Positions 38,341 through 47,441 of a stretch of 64,000 nucleotides of DNA are shown one piece after another (the stretch's first letter is position 1; each line of letters begins with the position of its first letter). The notes below the pieces were generated by a model, which saw only the letters and a list, made by a program, of their open reading frames with translations, was not told where the DNA came from and searched no databases. The position numbers were made by a program, and so were the translations under genes. Source of the DNA: Bacillus vallismortis (GTDB lineage: Bacteria > Bacillota > Bacilli > Bacillales > Bacillaceae); NCBI RefSeq assembly GCF_004116955.1, contig NZ_CP026362.1, forward strand, positions 4,128,001 through 4,192,000, read 5' to 3'.

Positions 38341-39223
38341 AATTCTCGGGCGCCACTTGCGTGAGAGTTTTAAATCTCTCGGGAGAAACACGTGGATGAC
38401 GTTTGCATCCATTAGTGCTGTAACCGTTACGCTGATTTTAGTCGGCGTGTTTTTAGTGATTATGCTGAATTTGAATAACATGGCTTCGAATGCTGAAAAA
38501 CAAGTCGAAATCAAAGTTTTGGTTGATTTGACTGCAGATCAAAAGGCACAGGACAAGCTGCAGAACGATATTAAGGATTTAAAGGGCATTCAGAGTGTCA
38601 CTTTTTCATCAAAAGAAAAAGAGCTTGACCAGCTGGTTGACAGCTTTGGCGACAGCGGAGAATCCCTGACCATGCAGGATCAGGAAAACCCGCTTAATGA
38701 TGCGTTTGTCGTCAAAACGACAGATCCGCATGATACGCCGAACGTAGCCAAAAAGATTGAAAAAATGAATCATGTCTATAAAGTCACTTACGGAAAAGAA
38801 GAGGTTAGCCGTTTATTTAAAGTGGTCGGCGTTTCCCGCAATATCGGAATCGCGTTAATTATCGGCTTGATATTTACGGCGATGTTCTTAATTTCCAACA
38901 CCATTAAAATTACCATTTTTGCTAGAAGAAAAGAAATTGAAATTATGAAGCTTGTCGGCGCGACGAACTGGTTTATCCGCTGGCCGTTTTTCCTTGAAGG
39001 ATTGCTGCTTGGCGTATTCGGCTCAGTGATTCCGATCGCACTGGTGCTGAGCACTTATCAATACGTCATCGGATGGGTCGTTCCGAAGGTTCAAGGATCA
39101 TTTGTCTCTCTTCTTCCTTATAACCCATTTGTATTCCAAATATCGCTAGTGCTGGTTGCAATCGGCGCAGTTATTGGCGTATGGGGAAGTCTCACTTCCA
39201 TCCGCAAGTTTTTGCGAGTATAA
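38333..39223 (+). CDS. ftsX: FtsX, membrane subunit of FtsEX
   Basis: A 296-residue FtsX-type permease with an N-terminal membrane helix (about residues 22-45), an external loop of about 120 residues, and three C-terminal helices. FARRKEIEIMKLVGATNWFIRWPFFLEGLLLG is the hallmark of the family. ATG 38333 lies inside the last codons of ftsE, preceded by AGAGGGGAG. A longer frame to 38270 lies wholly in ftsE. Confidence 0.96.
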   Translation: MIKILGRHLRESFKSLGRNTWMTFASISAVTVTLILVGVFLVIMLNLNNMASNAEKQVEIKVLVDLTADQKAQDKLQNDIKDLKGIQSVTFSSKEKELDQLVDSFGDSGESLTMQDQENPLNDAFVVKTTDPHDTPNVAKKIEKMNHVYKVTYGKEEVSRLFKVVGVSRNIGIALIIGLIFTAMFLISNTIKITIFARRKEIEIMKLVGATNWFIRWPFFLEGLLLGVFGSVIPIALVLSTYQYVIGWVVPKVQGSFVSLLPYNPFVFQISLVLVAIGAVIGVWGSLTSIRKFLRV

Positions 39224-39225
39224 GA

Positions 39226-39260
39226 AAAAGCTGTCCCGCTTCCGGGGCGGCTTTTCTTTT
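39226..39260 (+). terminator. Terminator of ftsEX
   Basis: AAAAGCTGTCCCG pairs with CGGGGCGGCTTTT (G-T and one mismatch), a GC-rich hairpin followed by a T-rich run. Confidence 0.85.
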
Positions 39261-39359
39261 GCCTTCTTTTTCTTCTATGATTACATGAAATCTCCATCCT
39301 TTACATATACTATCTCTAGGTTTTGAAAGAAACAGTCTGGCATACAGGAGGAGTATAGG

Positions 39360-40802
39360 ATGAATCAAAAAATAATGGCTGTGATAGCAGCAGGAAGCAT
39401 GCTCTTCGGAGGCGCCGGTGTATATGCCGGAATGAACCTGCTTGAGGTGGATAAGCCCCAGACTGCAGCAGTTCCTGCGACCGCACAAGCTGACTCTGAG
39501 CGGGATAAGGCCATGGACAAAATCGAAAAAGCGTATGAGTTAATTTCGAATGAGTACGTAGAAAAAGTTGATAGAGAAAAGCTGCTCGAGGGAGCCATTC
39601 AAGGAATGCTGTCTACGCTAAATGATCCTTATTCTGTCTATATGGACAAGCAGACGGCTAAGCAATTTTCTGATTCTCTTGATTCCTCGTTTGAAGGCAT
39701 CGGTGCTGAGGTTGGTATGGAAGACGGCAAAATTATTATTGTTTCTCCATTTAAGCAATCGCCGGCGGAGAAAGCCGGACTCAAGCCCAATGATGAAATT
39801 ATCAGCATCAATGGTGAATCAATGGCGGGCAAGGATTTAAACCAAGCTGTGCTCAAAATAAGAGGAAAGAAAGGCTCCAGTGTCTCTATGAAGGTGCAAC
39901 GTCCGGGGACGAAGAAGCAGCTGTCATTCCGGATCAAGAGAGCTGAAATCCCGCTCGAAACGGTTTTTGCTTCAGAGAAAAAAGTGCAAGGGCATTCTGT
40001 CGGATATATCGCCATTTCTACTTTTTCTGAGCATACCGCGGAAGACTTTGCAAAAGCGCTGGGGGACCTTGAGAAAAAAGGAATTGAAGGCCTTGTCATT
40101 GATGTACGCGGAAACCCGGGCGGATACCTGCAAAGTGTGGAAGAAATTCTCAAACACTTCGTCACAAAGGATCATCCGTATATTCAGATTGCTGAACGGA
40201 ATGGTGATAAAAAACGGTATTTTTCAACATTGACTCATAAAAAAGCGTATCCTGTCAATGTCATCACGGATAAAGGAAGTGCCTCCGCATCAGAAATTCT
40301 TGCCGGCGCATTAAAAGAAGCGGCGCATTATGATGTTGTAGGCGATACGTCTTTTGGTAAGGGAACGGTTCAGCAGGCTGTTCCGATGGGAGACGGCAGC
40401 AACATTAAATTAACCCTTTATAAGTGGCTGACGCCAAAGGGGAATTGGATTCATAAAAAAGGCATTGAGCCGACCATTGCCATTAAGCAGCCGGATTATT
40501 TTTCCGCTGGCCCCTTGCAGCTGAAGGAGCCGCTTAAAACGGATATGAACAATGAGGATGTCAAGCATGCTCAGGTTTTATTAAAAGGTCTCAGCTTTGA
40601 TCCGGGACGTGAGGATGGCTATTTCAGCAAGGATATGAAAAAAGCGGTTATGGCTTTTCAGGAACAAAACAAGCTGGATAAAACGGGTGTCATCGACACT
40701 CACACCGCGGAGTCATTAAATCAGCAGATAGAAAAGAAAAAATTAGATGAAAAAAATGATTTGCAGCTCCAAACAGCGCTGAAATCATTATTTGTCAATT
40801 AA
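39360..40802 (+). CDS. ctpB: CtpB, carboxy-terminal processing protease (PDZ, S41 family)
   Basis: A 480-residue secreted serine protease with an N-terminal membrane or signal segment (residues 5-24), a PDZ domain near 95-175 (GIGAEVGMEDGKIIIVSPF), the S41 catalytic domain with Ser309 in KGSASASEIL and the Lys in TSFGKGTVQQ, and a C-terminal peptidoglycan-binding repeat. In B. subtilis CtpB cleaves SpoIVFA to trigger pro-sigma-K processing in sporulation. ATG 39360 has AGGAGGAG upstream. The CATATACT at 39304 resembles sporulation -10 elements, but I could not fit a spaced -35. Confidence 0.95.
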   Translation: MNQKIMAVIAAGSMLFGGAGVYAGMNLLEVDKPQTAAVPATAQADSERDKAMDKIEKAYELISNEYVEKVDREKLLEGAIQGMLSTLNDPYSVYMDKQTAKQFSDSLDSSFEGIGAEVGMEDGKIIIVSPFKQSPAEKAGLKPNDEIISINGESMAGKDLNQAVLKIRGKKGSSVSMKVQRPGTKKQLSFRIKRAEIPLETVFASEKKVQGHSVGYIAISTFSEHTAEDFAKALGDLEKKGIEGLVIDVRGNPGGYLQSVEEILKHFVTKDHPYIQIAERNGDKKRYFSTLTHKKAYPVNVITDKGSASASEILAGALKEAAHYDVVGDTSFGKGTVQQAVPMGDGSNIKLTLYKWLTPKGNWIHKKGIEPTIAIKQPDYFSAGPLQLKEPLKTDMNNEDVKHAQVLLKGLSFDPGREDGYFSKDMKKAVMAFQEQNKLDKTGVIDTHTAESLNQQIEKKKLDEKNDLQLQTALKSLFVN

Positions 40803-40831
40803 AGGAGATGGTGTTCCATCTCCTGTTTCTT
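40803..40831 (+). terminator. Terminator of ctpB
   Basis: AGGAGATGG (40803-40811) pairs with CCATCTCCT (40816-40824), with a four-base loop and a T-rich tail. It starts right at the stop codon. Confidence 0.85.
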
Positions 40832-40916
40832 TATACTTAATGAAAGACTGAACAAAAAGTCACAGAAAAAATGAAGTTTTAACAAGAAATTAAAAAAATT
40901 TTCACAAATAAACATT

Positions 40917-40942
40917 TATAAAGGACTTGAATTACCCGATAT
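40917..40942 (+). promoter_or_regulatory. Possible sigma-D promoter of swrA
   Basis: CCCGATAT at 40935-40942 resembles the sigma-D -10 element. The -35 is poor (TATA at 40917). B. subtilis swrA is reported to have a sigma-D promoter besides a sigma-A one. The fit here is moderate. Confidence 0.45.
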
Positions 40943-41002
40943 CAATATATGAGAGAGACTTTCTAACGAGTTAATATGCATTTAAAATGAAACTTTTGCA
41001 AG

Positions 41003-41031
41003 TTGCCTAGTCTTTGTTTACTTCATACAAT
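41003..41031 (+). promoter_or_regulatory. Probable sigma-A promoter of swrA
   Basis: TTGCCT (41003-41008), a 17-base spacer and TACAAT (41026-41031) form a good vegetative promoter. The start codon is 155 bases downstream, which leaves a leader of about 150 bases. Nothing else is recognisable in the 380-base ctpB-swrA gap. Confidence 0.6.
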
Positions 41032-41186
41032 ATAAGAAGGTTCTAAAAAGAACAGTAATCAGGTTTATGGCAGCTGAACGACAGGTATTTAAAAAATAAC
41101 GTTAGCGAGAATGCTTGTTTAGCACTCCAGTACTGCTGCTTATACTGGCCCGTGCTTATCTGTATAAAGAAAATGGGGGTTCACAA

Positions 41187-41540
41187 TTGAAGAGGGCAAG
41201 TATTGTGCGTGAAAAAAAATATTATGAATTAGTGGAACAATTAAAAGACAGAACACAAGATGTAACATTTTCGGCTACAAAAGCACTAAGTCTTCTTATG
41301 CTGTTCAGCAGGTATTTGGTCAATTACACCAATGTCGAAACAGTAAATGAAATCGATGAAGAGTGTGCCAAGCATTATTTTAATTATTTAATGAAAAATC
41401 ATAAGCGATTAGGAATCAATCTGACAGATATCAAAAGGTCGATGCACCTGATCAGCGGTTTATTGGATGTGGATGTGAACCATTATTTAAAGGATTTTTC
41501 ACTATCGAATGTCACGCTGTGGATGACGCAGGAGGGTTAA
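41187..41540 (+). CDS. swrA: SwrA, swarming motility master regulator (intact allele)
   Basis: SwrA is a 117-residue small activator that acts with DegU-P on the fla/che promoter to raise flagellar number and permit swarming and poly-gamma-glutamate production. TTG 41187 has GGGGGT upstream and gives the exact known length. The homopolymer after codon 9 has eight A (41212-41219), the swarming-competent form. Laboratory strain 168 has nine, which frameshifts the gene. The longer in-frame start at 41115 has no ribosome site. minJ, the next gene, also affects swarming. Confidence 0.94.
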   Translation: MKRASIVREKKYYELVEQLKDRTQDVTFSATKALSLLMLFSRYLVNYTNVETVNEIDEECAKHYFNYLMKNHKRLGINLTDIKRSMHLISGLLDVDVNHYLKDFSLSNVTLWMTQEG

Positions 41541-41620
41541 ACCATCCTGAGGATATCCAAGCCATTTAATATTTGATAGAATATGAGTAACATGTTTGGC
41601 TTGAGGCGGTGAAAAAGATA

Positions 41621-42817
41621 GTGTCTGTTCAATGGGGATTTGAACTGTTAAAAAGTGCGGGCCTGTTCTTCTTACACCCGCTTTTCTGGTTTTTTATCAT
41701 GATAAGCCTTGCTTTCGGCTATGTGAGAATCAAACGGGAACGAAGAACCTTTCATACAAAAATAGCCGATATTTATGACGACCTGACATTCACTTATACA
41801 AAGGGATTGATTCCAGGACTCCTTTTGTCAGTTGTTTTAGGCGTACTAGGCATCTCGATTCCTCTCGGTGTACTTGCAATTATTGCCGTTATCACTGCGG
41901 CGGCAGCGCTCACTCTTCGCGCAAACTGGATGTCTGCTGCATATATCGTCGGTGTGAGTATGCTGATAGGTTTTGGACTGCAAATCAATCAAGCGGAACC
42001 TTTTCTAGAGAGATTTCCGCAAGGCTTTGCGGTCGTTTGGCCGGCTATGGCTGTGTTTTTGGGCTTGTTGGTTATCATTGAAGGAGTAGTAGCTTATCGC
42101 TCTGCACATGTGAGAACATCACCGGCACTTGTGGTGAGCAGCCGCGGTTTGCCGATCGGCCAGCAACTGGCAAACCGGATATGGCTTTTGCCGCTGTTCC
42201 TTCTCGTTCCGGGAAACGGATTAGAATCGCACCTTAGCTGGTGGCCAGTGTTTACTGTTCCCGGCGGGTCATTCCATTTTCTGTGGATTCCTTACTTTGT
42301 CGGATTCGGGCAACGCGTGCAGGGGTCGCTGCCTGAAACGAGCATCAGGATCACAGCGAAACGCATTTGTATTCTCGGTCTTGCCGTCACCGCTCTCGGT
42401 GCAGCGAGCTTACTGTGGACGCCGCTTGCGGGTGCCGCCGTCATTACCGCTTTGTTAGGACGTGTTTTTCTGTCCATTAAACAAAGAGTGAACGATAACG
42501 CGGCTCCGTTTTATTTCTCAAAACGTGATCAAGGCTTAATGGTGCTTGGGATTATACCAAATACGCCGGCTGAGGATCTGGAATTGAAAATTGGGGAAAT
42601 CATTACGAAAGTGAATGGCATACCCGTTAAGAACGTATCCGATTTTTATGAAGCGCTCCAGCATAACCGCGCATATGTGAAGCTTGAAATTATCGGTTTG
42701 AATGGAGAAATTCGTTTTGATCAGCGAGCTTCTTACGAGGGAGAACATCATGAATTAGGTATCCTGTTCGTAAAGGATGAACGTGAAGGCGAAGCAGCCG
42801 CTTTGTCCGGATCATAA
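41621..42817 (+). CDS. minJ: MinJ, topological determinant of cell division
   Basis: A 398-residue polytopic protein with about six to eight membrane helices and a C-terminal cytoplasmic PDZ domain (about residues 305-390, LMVLGIIPNTPAEDLELKIGEIITKVNG). MinJ links DivIVA to MinD at poles and septa. GTG 41621 begins MSVQW as in the known protein, with AGGCGG eleven bases upstream. GTG 41609 would add four residues. A strong bidirectional terminator follows. Confidence 0.94.
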   Translation: MSVQWGFELLKSAGLFFLHPLFWFFIMISLAFGYVRIKRERRTFHTKIADIYDDLTFTYTKGLIPGLLLSVVLGVLGISIPLGVLAIIAVITAAAALTLRANWMSAAYIVGVSMLIGFGLQINQAEPFLERFPQGFAVVWPAMAVFLGLLVIIEGVVAYRSAHVRTSPALVVSSRGLPIGQQLANRIWLLPLFLLVPGNGLESHLSWWPVFTVPGGSFHFLWIPYFVGFGQRVQGSLPETSIRITAKRICILGLAVTALGAASLLWTPLAGAAVITALLGRVFLSIKQRVNDNAAPFYFSKRDQGLMVLGIIPNTPAEDLELKIGEIITKVNGIPVKNVSDFYEALQHNRAYVKLEIIGLNGEIRFDQRASYEGEHHELGILFVKDEREGEAAALSGS

Positions 42818-42861
42818 AAAACAGCCCGGCGCCGCAGTTTCTTGCGGTGCCGGGCTGTTTT
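42818..42861. terminator. Bidirectional terminator between minJ and yvkA
   Basis: AACAGCCCGGCGCCGCA (42820-42836) pairs with TGCGGTGCCGGGCTGTT (42843-42859) with one G-T pair and a six-base loop. There are A/T tracts on both flanks. Confidence 0.93.
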
Positions 42862-42864
42862 GAG

Positions 42865-44199
42865 TTACGCTGAGTTTTTTTCCAGCCGTGCCATTTCATC
42901 AGGTTTGATGCCTAATGAAACAAAAACGCCAATGATGGAGACGGCAAAGAGAATGATAAATAGGTTGTGATATCCCGATATCAGGCCGATTAAGGCTGAG
43001 GAAATGATGCTTCCGAAATAACGGAAGGTCGAGAAAATGCCTGACGCCACTCCTGACATGCCGGGATCTACTGTGGCAAGGGATGACACCTGCATGCTGG
43101 TCAGTCCGACTCCGGACGCGAGCCCGCCCAAGATAAGAGAGATCATGAGGAACAAGACGGAATGCGAGCTGCTTAACAGCATAAATAATAGATTCGCTCC
43201 AGCCATCATGGCAAATGAAAGGAAAATGATTTTCTTTGCCCCCCATTTGTGGTGAAGCTGTGCGCCCGCCCAGTTGCTCGCCGACATAAAGATCGAAAAT
43301 ACAGAAAGCGCCATCCCGCTGTTAGACGTATTAAGCCCAAATTGGCTCTTCATGAATAACGGCATGATCAATAAGACGGCATACATCATCAGATTGCTCA
43401 ATAGGACTGATAGATTGGCATTTGTAAACGTTGAGCTTTTAAACAGTGTAAAATCGATGATGGGGTGCTCTGTACGTTTTTCTCTTCTGAAAAAAAGCGG
43501 GACAAATAGAAGGATTAACACACTGTATGCCGCATAACCCCATGAAGCCTCATTTTTCGTCAGCAGGATAATTGAAACGATGCTGCCCGCAAGCAAGAGA
43601 GAGCCGATAATATCCAGCGGCGCGTCAGATTTAATTTCTTGATATGGAGGGAACATGGTAAATGCCGTAAATAAGGCAATGGCGAGAAACGGAATGTTGA
43701 CCCAAAAAATCGAGTGCCAGCTGAAGCTGTCAATCAGCATAGAGCCGATGAAAGGCCCGAGTGCTGCCCCAAGTCCCGCCCCGAGCCCGAAAAATCCAAA
43801 TACTTTCGGAAGGCGTTTTTCTGAAACAACGTGACGGATAATAGCAATGCTGTTTGGCGTAAGCAGCGCGCCGCCGACAGCCTGCAATGCGCGAAAGACA
43901 ATCAGCAGCAGCAGGCTCGGTGAGAGGGCGCAGCCTAAGGACGCGATAAGAAAGAGACCGACACCCCATAAATACATTGTTTTGTTGCCGTACATGTCAC
44001 CGAGTTTTCCAGCGATCGGCTGTGTGACTGCCATGACGATTAAATAAACGGTAACCACCCAAGTGATGCTCGAGATGGACTCGTTATACGTATGGGATAT
44101 AGATGAGAGCGCGACCGCAATCATCGTTGAGTTAATGGGAACCAGGATAGCCCCCAATAATAGCGAGACGATCAGCGCCCATTCTTTTCTTGAACTCAT
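42865..44199 (-). CDS. yvkA: YvkA, DHA2-type MFS multidrug exporter
   Basis: A 444-residue transporter of the drug:H+ antiporter group with 12 or 14 membrane helices. Visible motifs are the loop 2-3 segment QPIAGKLGDMYGNK (motif A) and the family motif FGFFGLGAGLGAALGPFIGSMLID (motif C). The substrate is unknown. ATG 44199 follows AAGGAGG on the minus strand. Eighteen further upstream codons are open but lack a ribosome site. It lies downstream of the TetR gene yvkB, which probably controls it. Confidence 0.9.
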   Translation of the reverse strand: MSSRKEWALIVSLLLGAILVPINSTMIAVALSSISHTYNESISSITWVVTVYLIVMAVTQPIAGKLGDMYGNKTMYLWGVGLFLIASLGCALSPSLLLLIVFRALQAVGGALLTPNSIAIIRHVVSEKRLPKVFGFFGLGAGLGAALGPFIGSMLIDSFSWHSIFWVNIPFLAIALFTAFTMFPPYQEIKSDAPLDIIGSLLLAGSIVSIILLTKNEASWGYAAYSVLILLFVPLFFRREKRTEHPIIDFTLFKSSTFTNANLSVLLSNLMMYAVLLIMPLFMKSQFGLNTSNSGMALSVFSIFMSASNWAGAQLHHKWGAKKIIFLSFAMMAGANLLFMLLSSSHSVLFLMISLILGGLASGVGLTSMQVSSLATVDPGMSGVASGIFSTFRYFGSIISSALIGLISGYHNLFIILFAVSIIGVFVSLGIKPDEMARLEKNSA

Positions 44200-44230
44200 G
44201 GAGATCCTCCTTTTTGTTATGCCAAGGAGT

Positions 44231-44797
44231 TCATCGAGAGATTCCTTTGACAAATAAAGCAGTGCTGTGCTCCAGCATTTTTTTCTGGGACATTGAAATC
44301 ACCCGGTCTCCTAAATGGAGGCGGTGAATAAAATAACCGAAAACGATCGACATGAACACGTCTGCATGCTCCGCTTCATCTCCTGTCTGAATAACCCCTT
44401 TTTCACTCATTCCTTTGAGATAATCAATCAATAGCTGTTTCATAGATTGGGGATATTCAGTTACGTGGTTGATGACATCTTGGAACATGGCCGGTTCACG
44501 AAAGCTGATTTTAATCAAATCTTTTCTGCGTTCGAGCTCTTCCAAGAGACAGGTTCCGATATGAAGCAGGTCTTTGTGCAAATCGCCTTCTGTTTGCTCC
44601 AAAATGCGGCTTCTGTTTGGAGAATGCTGAGAAAGCAAAGCCTCGACTAGTCCCTGTTTATTTTTAAAATTCCTGAAAATCGTTGCTTCACTTACTTTTG
44701 CTTTTTCTGCGATTTGTTTTGTAGTCGTTGCGCGATATCCTTTTTTGACGAGCAGCTGCATGGCAGCGTCAAGGATTCTCTTGTTTGTCGGTCTCAA
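44231..44797 (-). CDS. yvkB: YvkB, TetR-family transcriptional regulator
   Basis: A 188-residue repressor. The N-terminal helix-turn-helix reads ILDAAMQLLVKKGYRATTTKQIAEKAKVSEATIFRNFKNKQGL, the standard TetR pattern. The C-terminal ligand domain is mostly helical. The start is TTG 44797 with GAGGTG upstream (44806-44811). It lies in the order yvkC-yvkB-yvkA, so it may control both the enzyme and the exporter gene. Overlapping inverted repeats just upstream are candidate operators. Confidence 0.92.
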   Translation of the reverse strand: MRPTNKRILDAAMQLLVKKGYRATTTKQIAEKAKVSEATIFRNFKNKQGLVEALLSQHSPNRSRILEQTEGDLHKDLLHIGTCLLEELERRKDLIKISFREPAMFQDVINHVTEYPQSMKQLLIDYLKGMSEKGVIQTGDEAEHADVFMSIVFGYFIHRLHLGDRVISMSQKKMLEHSTALFVKGISR

Positions 44798-44814
44798 TAC
44801 GTTTCACCTCACGA

Positions 44815-44844
44815 ATATACTGGCAGGTCAAGTATACACCTGCC
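44815..44844. promoter_or_regulatory. Overlapping inverted repeats upstream of yvkB, candidate operator
   Basis: TATACT (44816-44821) and AGTATA (44831-44836) form one inverted repeat. GGCAGGT (44822-44828) and ACCTGCC (44838-44844) form a second one interleaved with it. No T-run follows on the minus strand, so an operator is likelier than a terminator. It lies between the yvkC stop and the yvkB start. Confidence 0.5.
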
Positions 44845-44874
44845 CCGCTTGTATAAGAAAGAGGGGAGAACGCG

Positions 44875-47370
44875 TCAGGCCCGGCTGACAACCGTGATTT
44901 TGCCGTTGCTTCCGTCAACAGTAATGATGTCTCCGTCCCGAAGTCTTTCTGTTGCTGTACGAGTGCCGAGAACAGCGGGAATGCCGTATTCGCGGGCAAT
45001 AATCGCAGCGTGGGATAAAATGCCGCCTGTATCTGTAATAATCGCTTTGGCATCTTGAAACAGGCTGGTCCATAGCGGTGTGGTCATTTTGCAAACGAGG
45101 ATGTTCCCACACGCGAATCGAGAAAATTCACTCGCGTCTCGAATCACTTTGACCGGGCCTGTTGCAATGCCGCTTGATGCCGCAATGCCGAAAATATGGT
45201 TTTCTGTATTTTTTTCATCCTCAATCACAGCGCCGACAATTTCTTCAGCGATTTTGATCTGTTCTTTTGTCGGATTTCCGAGATAGGCAGGGGCTTTGGC
45301 AAGCTCATACTCGTGAAAGGCCTGTCTGCGTTTTTCAGCCTTATCTTGCAGGGATACAGGGTGAAGCAGCGCGTTTTCCACGTCATCATCATACAAGAAC
45401 CAAAGGTCTTCCCGATCTTGAATGACCCCGTTTTCCGCTAACAATTCACCTACCTTGAGCAGAAAGGCTCTCGCCTTGGCATCCAGCATGGCGTCAATAT
45501 AAAAGTGGTGGTCATCCATTATATTTGCAGCGTTCAGCGTCCACTGATAATAACGGTCAAATTCTTTACGTAAATTGGGGTCTTCTATATTTTCCAAGAA
45601 TTCACTGTATAATGCCTCTCGTTTTTCTTTCGTTTTCTGAAATTCATTGTCAAAATGATAGCCATTGCGGACGTAATTTTGAATATTGGCCAGGGCATAA
45701 TAAGGATTTTCAGCCCAGGTCTGTTCAATCAGATCATGGCTCTTTACAGATCTCCACCCGTATTCCTGTAAAAATTCATGAATGTTCCTCAGAAATTGTT
45801 TGCCCTCATCAGTTTGTTTCAATTTTTCCTGCAGCTGTTCCGGCTTGGTGTTTTTAAAAATAGACAGCAGATTCGGGTTTTCCTGCACTTCAACGGAAAA
45901 TAGCCATAGGAGGCGGTCTGTTTCCAATGATTTGTTCATTTTACCTGTCAGCATTTCGTAAAAATGAGCGTTTTCGGATTCGCCTTGAATGTGCTGGTAC
46001 ATTGCTTGCAATTTGTTTGTCAGAAGCATTTGCGGGAAAACAATATTGAAATGCTCATCATAAGCCGTGAGATAAAAGGCTTTTAGTTTCCGAAAAGCAT
46101 CAAGTGCGCTTTCAGCAGTATGGTCAGTTTGTGTGAGCTGATCCAGCGTCTCGTAAAATGGAAGGTACGTGTGTTTGATGATGTCATACATACGCTCCGA
46201 TAATATCGGAAAAAGCTCTTCTCCGCAGTCATCAGTCTGAGGCTGCTGTCCGTCTTGGCTTTTGGAATAAACATGTCCGCGATAAAGTTTTACTTCGTCA
46301 ACGACTACACCAATCGGGAATTTTTGCATGTTTTTCTTTAAGCCGTATTCCATGGCCGGTACAATGATCGAAGAAAATAACGGACTTATCGGACCTTCAA
46401 TATTTGATTCCATGTTGATCCAGAAATCATTCATGTCAGCGTCTGTTATCATGAAGCTGCGTTCTTCTTCTGCCGCTTTTTTGTCCTGTTCAATGGTTGT
46501 AATCGGGCGGGCCTGCAAAAGGTATACGTGATGGTCAGCGATTCCGAATTCGATATCGACTGGATATCCGTACAGCTCTTCGGTTTTTTTCGTGATTTCA
46601 GCCAGTTCACTCACTTGTTCATCTGTAAGGCAAAAACGGCTCCGCATGTCTTCGCTCGTTGTTCTTTCAGCAATTCCTTCTGCCGCGGACTCCATGTAGA
46701 TTTCTTTTGCACCTATTTCTTTCTGAATCTCAAACGAAGATTTATTGACTATAAATGTGTCTGGGGTGACACTTCCTGAAACGATAGCTTCTCCCAAACC
46801 ATAGCTGGCGCTGATTAATAGCTCTCTATCATCATGGGTAACGGGATTGCGGCTGAAAATAACACCTGATACGTCTGAATCGATCAGGCCCTGAACGACA
46901 ACGCCCATTAACGGCTCTGCGATTTGGTTGTTCATTTTTTTCTTATAGCTGCTGACTCGGCCTGAGAAAAATGAGGCCCAGCATTCTTTCACTTTAGCTA
47001 GAAACTCTTCTTCTGTTTTAATATTTAAGTAGGTTTCGTATTGACCCGCGAATGAAGCGCCTTCTAAATCTTCCGAGGCAGACGAAGAGCGCACGGCAAC
47101 GGAGCGGTATGAGTCTCTTAACTTGTAAAAGGAATTTGTCAGCTCGTGTTTCAGTTCATCTGAAAATGTTCCGGCGATGATCTCCTTTTCGATGCCTTCG
47201 CTAGTTTGATGAAGGTGGTTATCCTCCATAAAACGGGAGAGCGCATTCGTCTGGATAACAAACCCGTCCGGAACAGGAAGCCCGTGTTTGGTCAGTTTAA
47301 TTAAATTCATGCCTTTTGCGCCAGCCAGCTGGCTGGACGCTTCTGCCTGTCGAAATAAAACAGAATACAT
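44875..47370 (-). CDS. yvkC: YvkC, PEP synthase/rifampin phosphotransferase-like enzyme
   Basis: An 831-residue, three-domain protein. The N-terminal ATP-grasp (PPDK_N) has GAKGMNLIKL, VPDGFVI, VRSSSASEDLEGASFAGQYETYL and DIEFGIADHHVYLLQARPITT. A long middle domain of about 420 residues follows. The C-terminal swivelling domain carries TDTGGILSHAAIIAREYGIP with the phosphoryl-carrier His787. This order matches the rifampin phosphotransferases (RPH), which inactivate rifampin with ATP, rather than PEP synthase, which also has a pyruvate-binding barrel. ATG 47370 follows AAAGAGGGG. The true substrate of YvkC is not shown by sequence. Confidence 0.87.
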   Translation of the reverse strand: MYSVLFRQAEASSQLAGAKGMNLIKLTKHGLPVPDGFVIQTNALSRFMEDNHLHQTSEGIEKEIIAGTFSDELKHELTNSFYKLRDSYRSVAVRSSSASEDLEGASFAGQYETYLNIKTEEEFLAKVKECWASFFSGRVSSYKKKMNNQIAEPLMGVVVQGLIDSDVSGVIFSRNPVTHDDRELLISASYGLGEAIVSGSVTPDTFIVNKSSFEIQKEIGAKEIYMESAAEGIAERTTSEDMRSRFCLTDEQVSELAEITKKTEELYGYPVDIEFGIADHHVYLLQARPITTIEQDKKAAEEERSFMITDADMNDFWINMESNIEGPISPLFSSIIVPAMEYGLKKNMQKFPIGVVVDEVKLYRGHVYSKSQDGQQPQTDDCGEELFPILSERMYDIIKHTYLPFYETLDQLTQTDHTAESALDAFRKLKAFYLTAYDEHFNIVFPQMLLTNKLQAMYQHIQGESENAHFYEMLTGKMNKSLETDRLLWLFSVEVQENPNLLSIFKNTKPEQLQEKLKQTDEGKQFLRNIHEFLQEYGWRSVKSHDLIEQTWAENPYYALANIQNYVRNGYHFDNEFQKTKEKREALYSEFLENIEDPNLRKEFDRYYQWTLNAANIMDDHHFYIDAMLDAKARAFLLKVGELLAENGVIQDREDLWFLYDDDVENALLHPVSLQDKAEKRRQAFHEYELAKAPAYLGNPTKEQIKIAEEIVGAVIEDEKNTENHIFGIAASSGIATGPVKVIRDASEFSRFACGNILVCKMTTPLWTSLFQDAKAIITDTGGILSHAAIIAREYGIPAVLGTRTATERLRDGDIITVDGSNGKITVVSRA

Positions 47371-47441
47371 ATTTGAAACCCCTCTTTCCTTCATTTTGTT
47401 TTTCTCTTTAGTCTTTTATGACGGAGCCTGTGTTCAAAAAT

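Noticed and set aside
39638-40165. Long minus-strand open frame within ctpB, and similar ones in uvrB (49643-50143), uvrA (52144-52644), hag (27572-27838) and tuaB (5784-6056)
   Set aside because: They lie entirely opposite conserved genes, lack ribosome sites and have unnatural compositions, so they are shadows.
41115-41186. A 24-residue N-terminal extension of SwrA
   Set aside because: No ribosome site is seen there, whereas TTG 41187 has GGGGGT and gives the known 117 residues.
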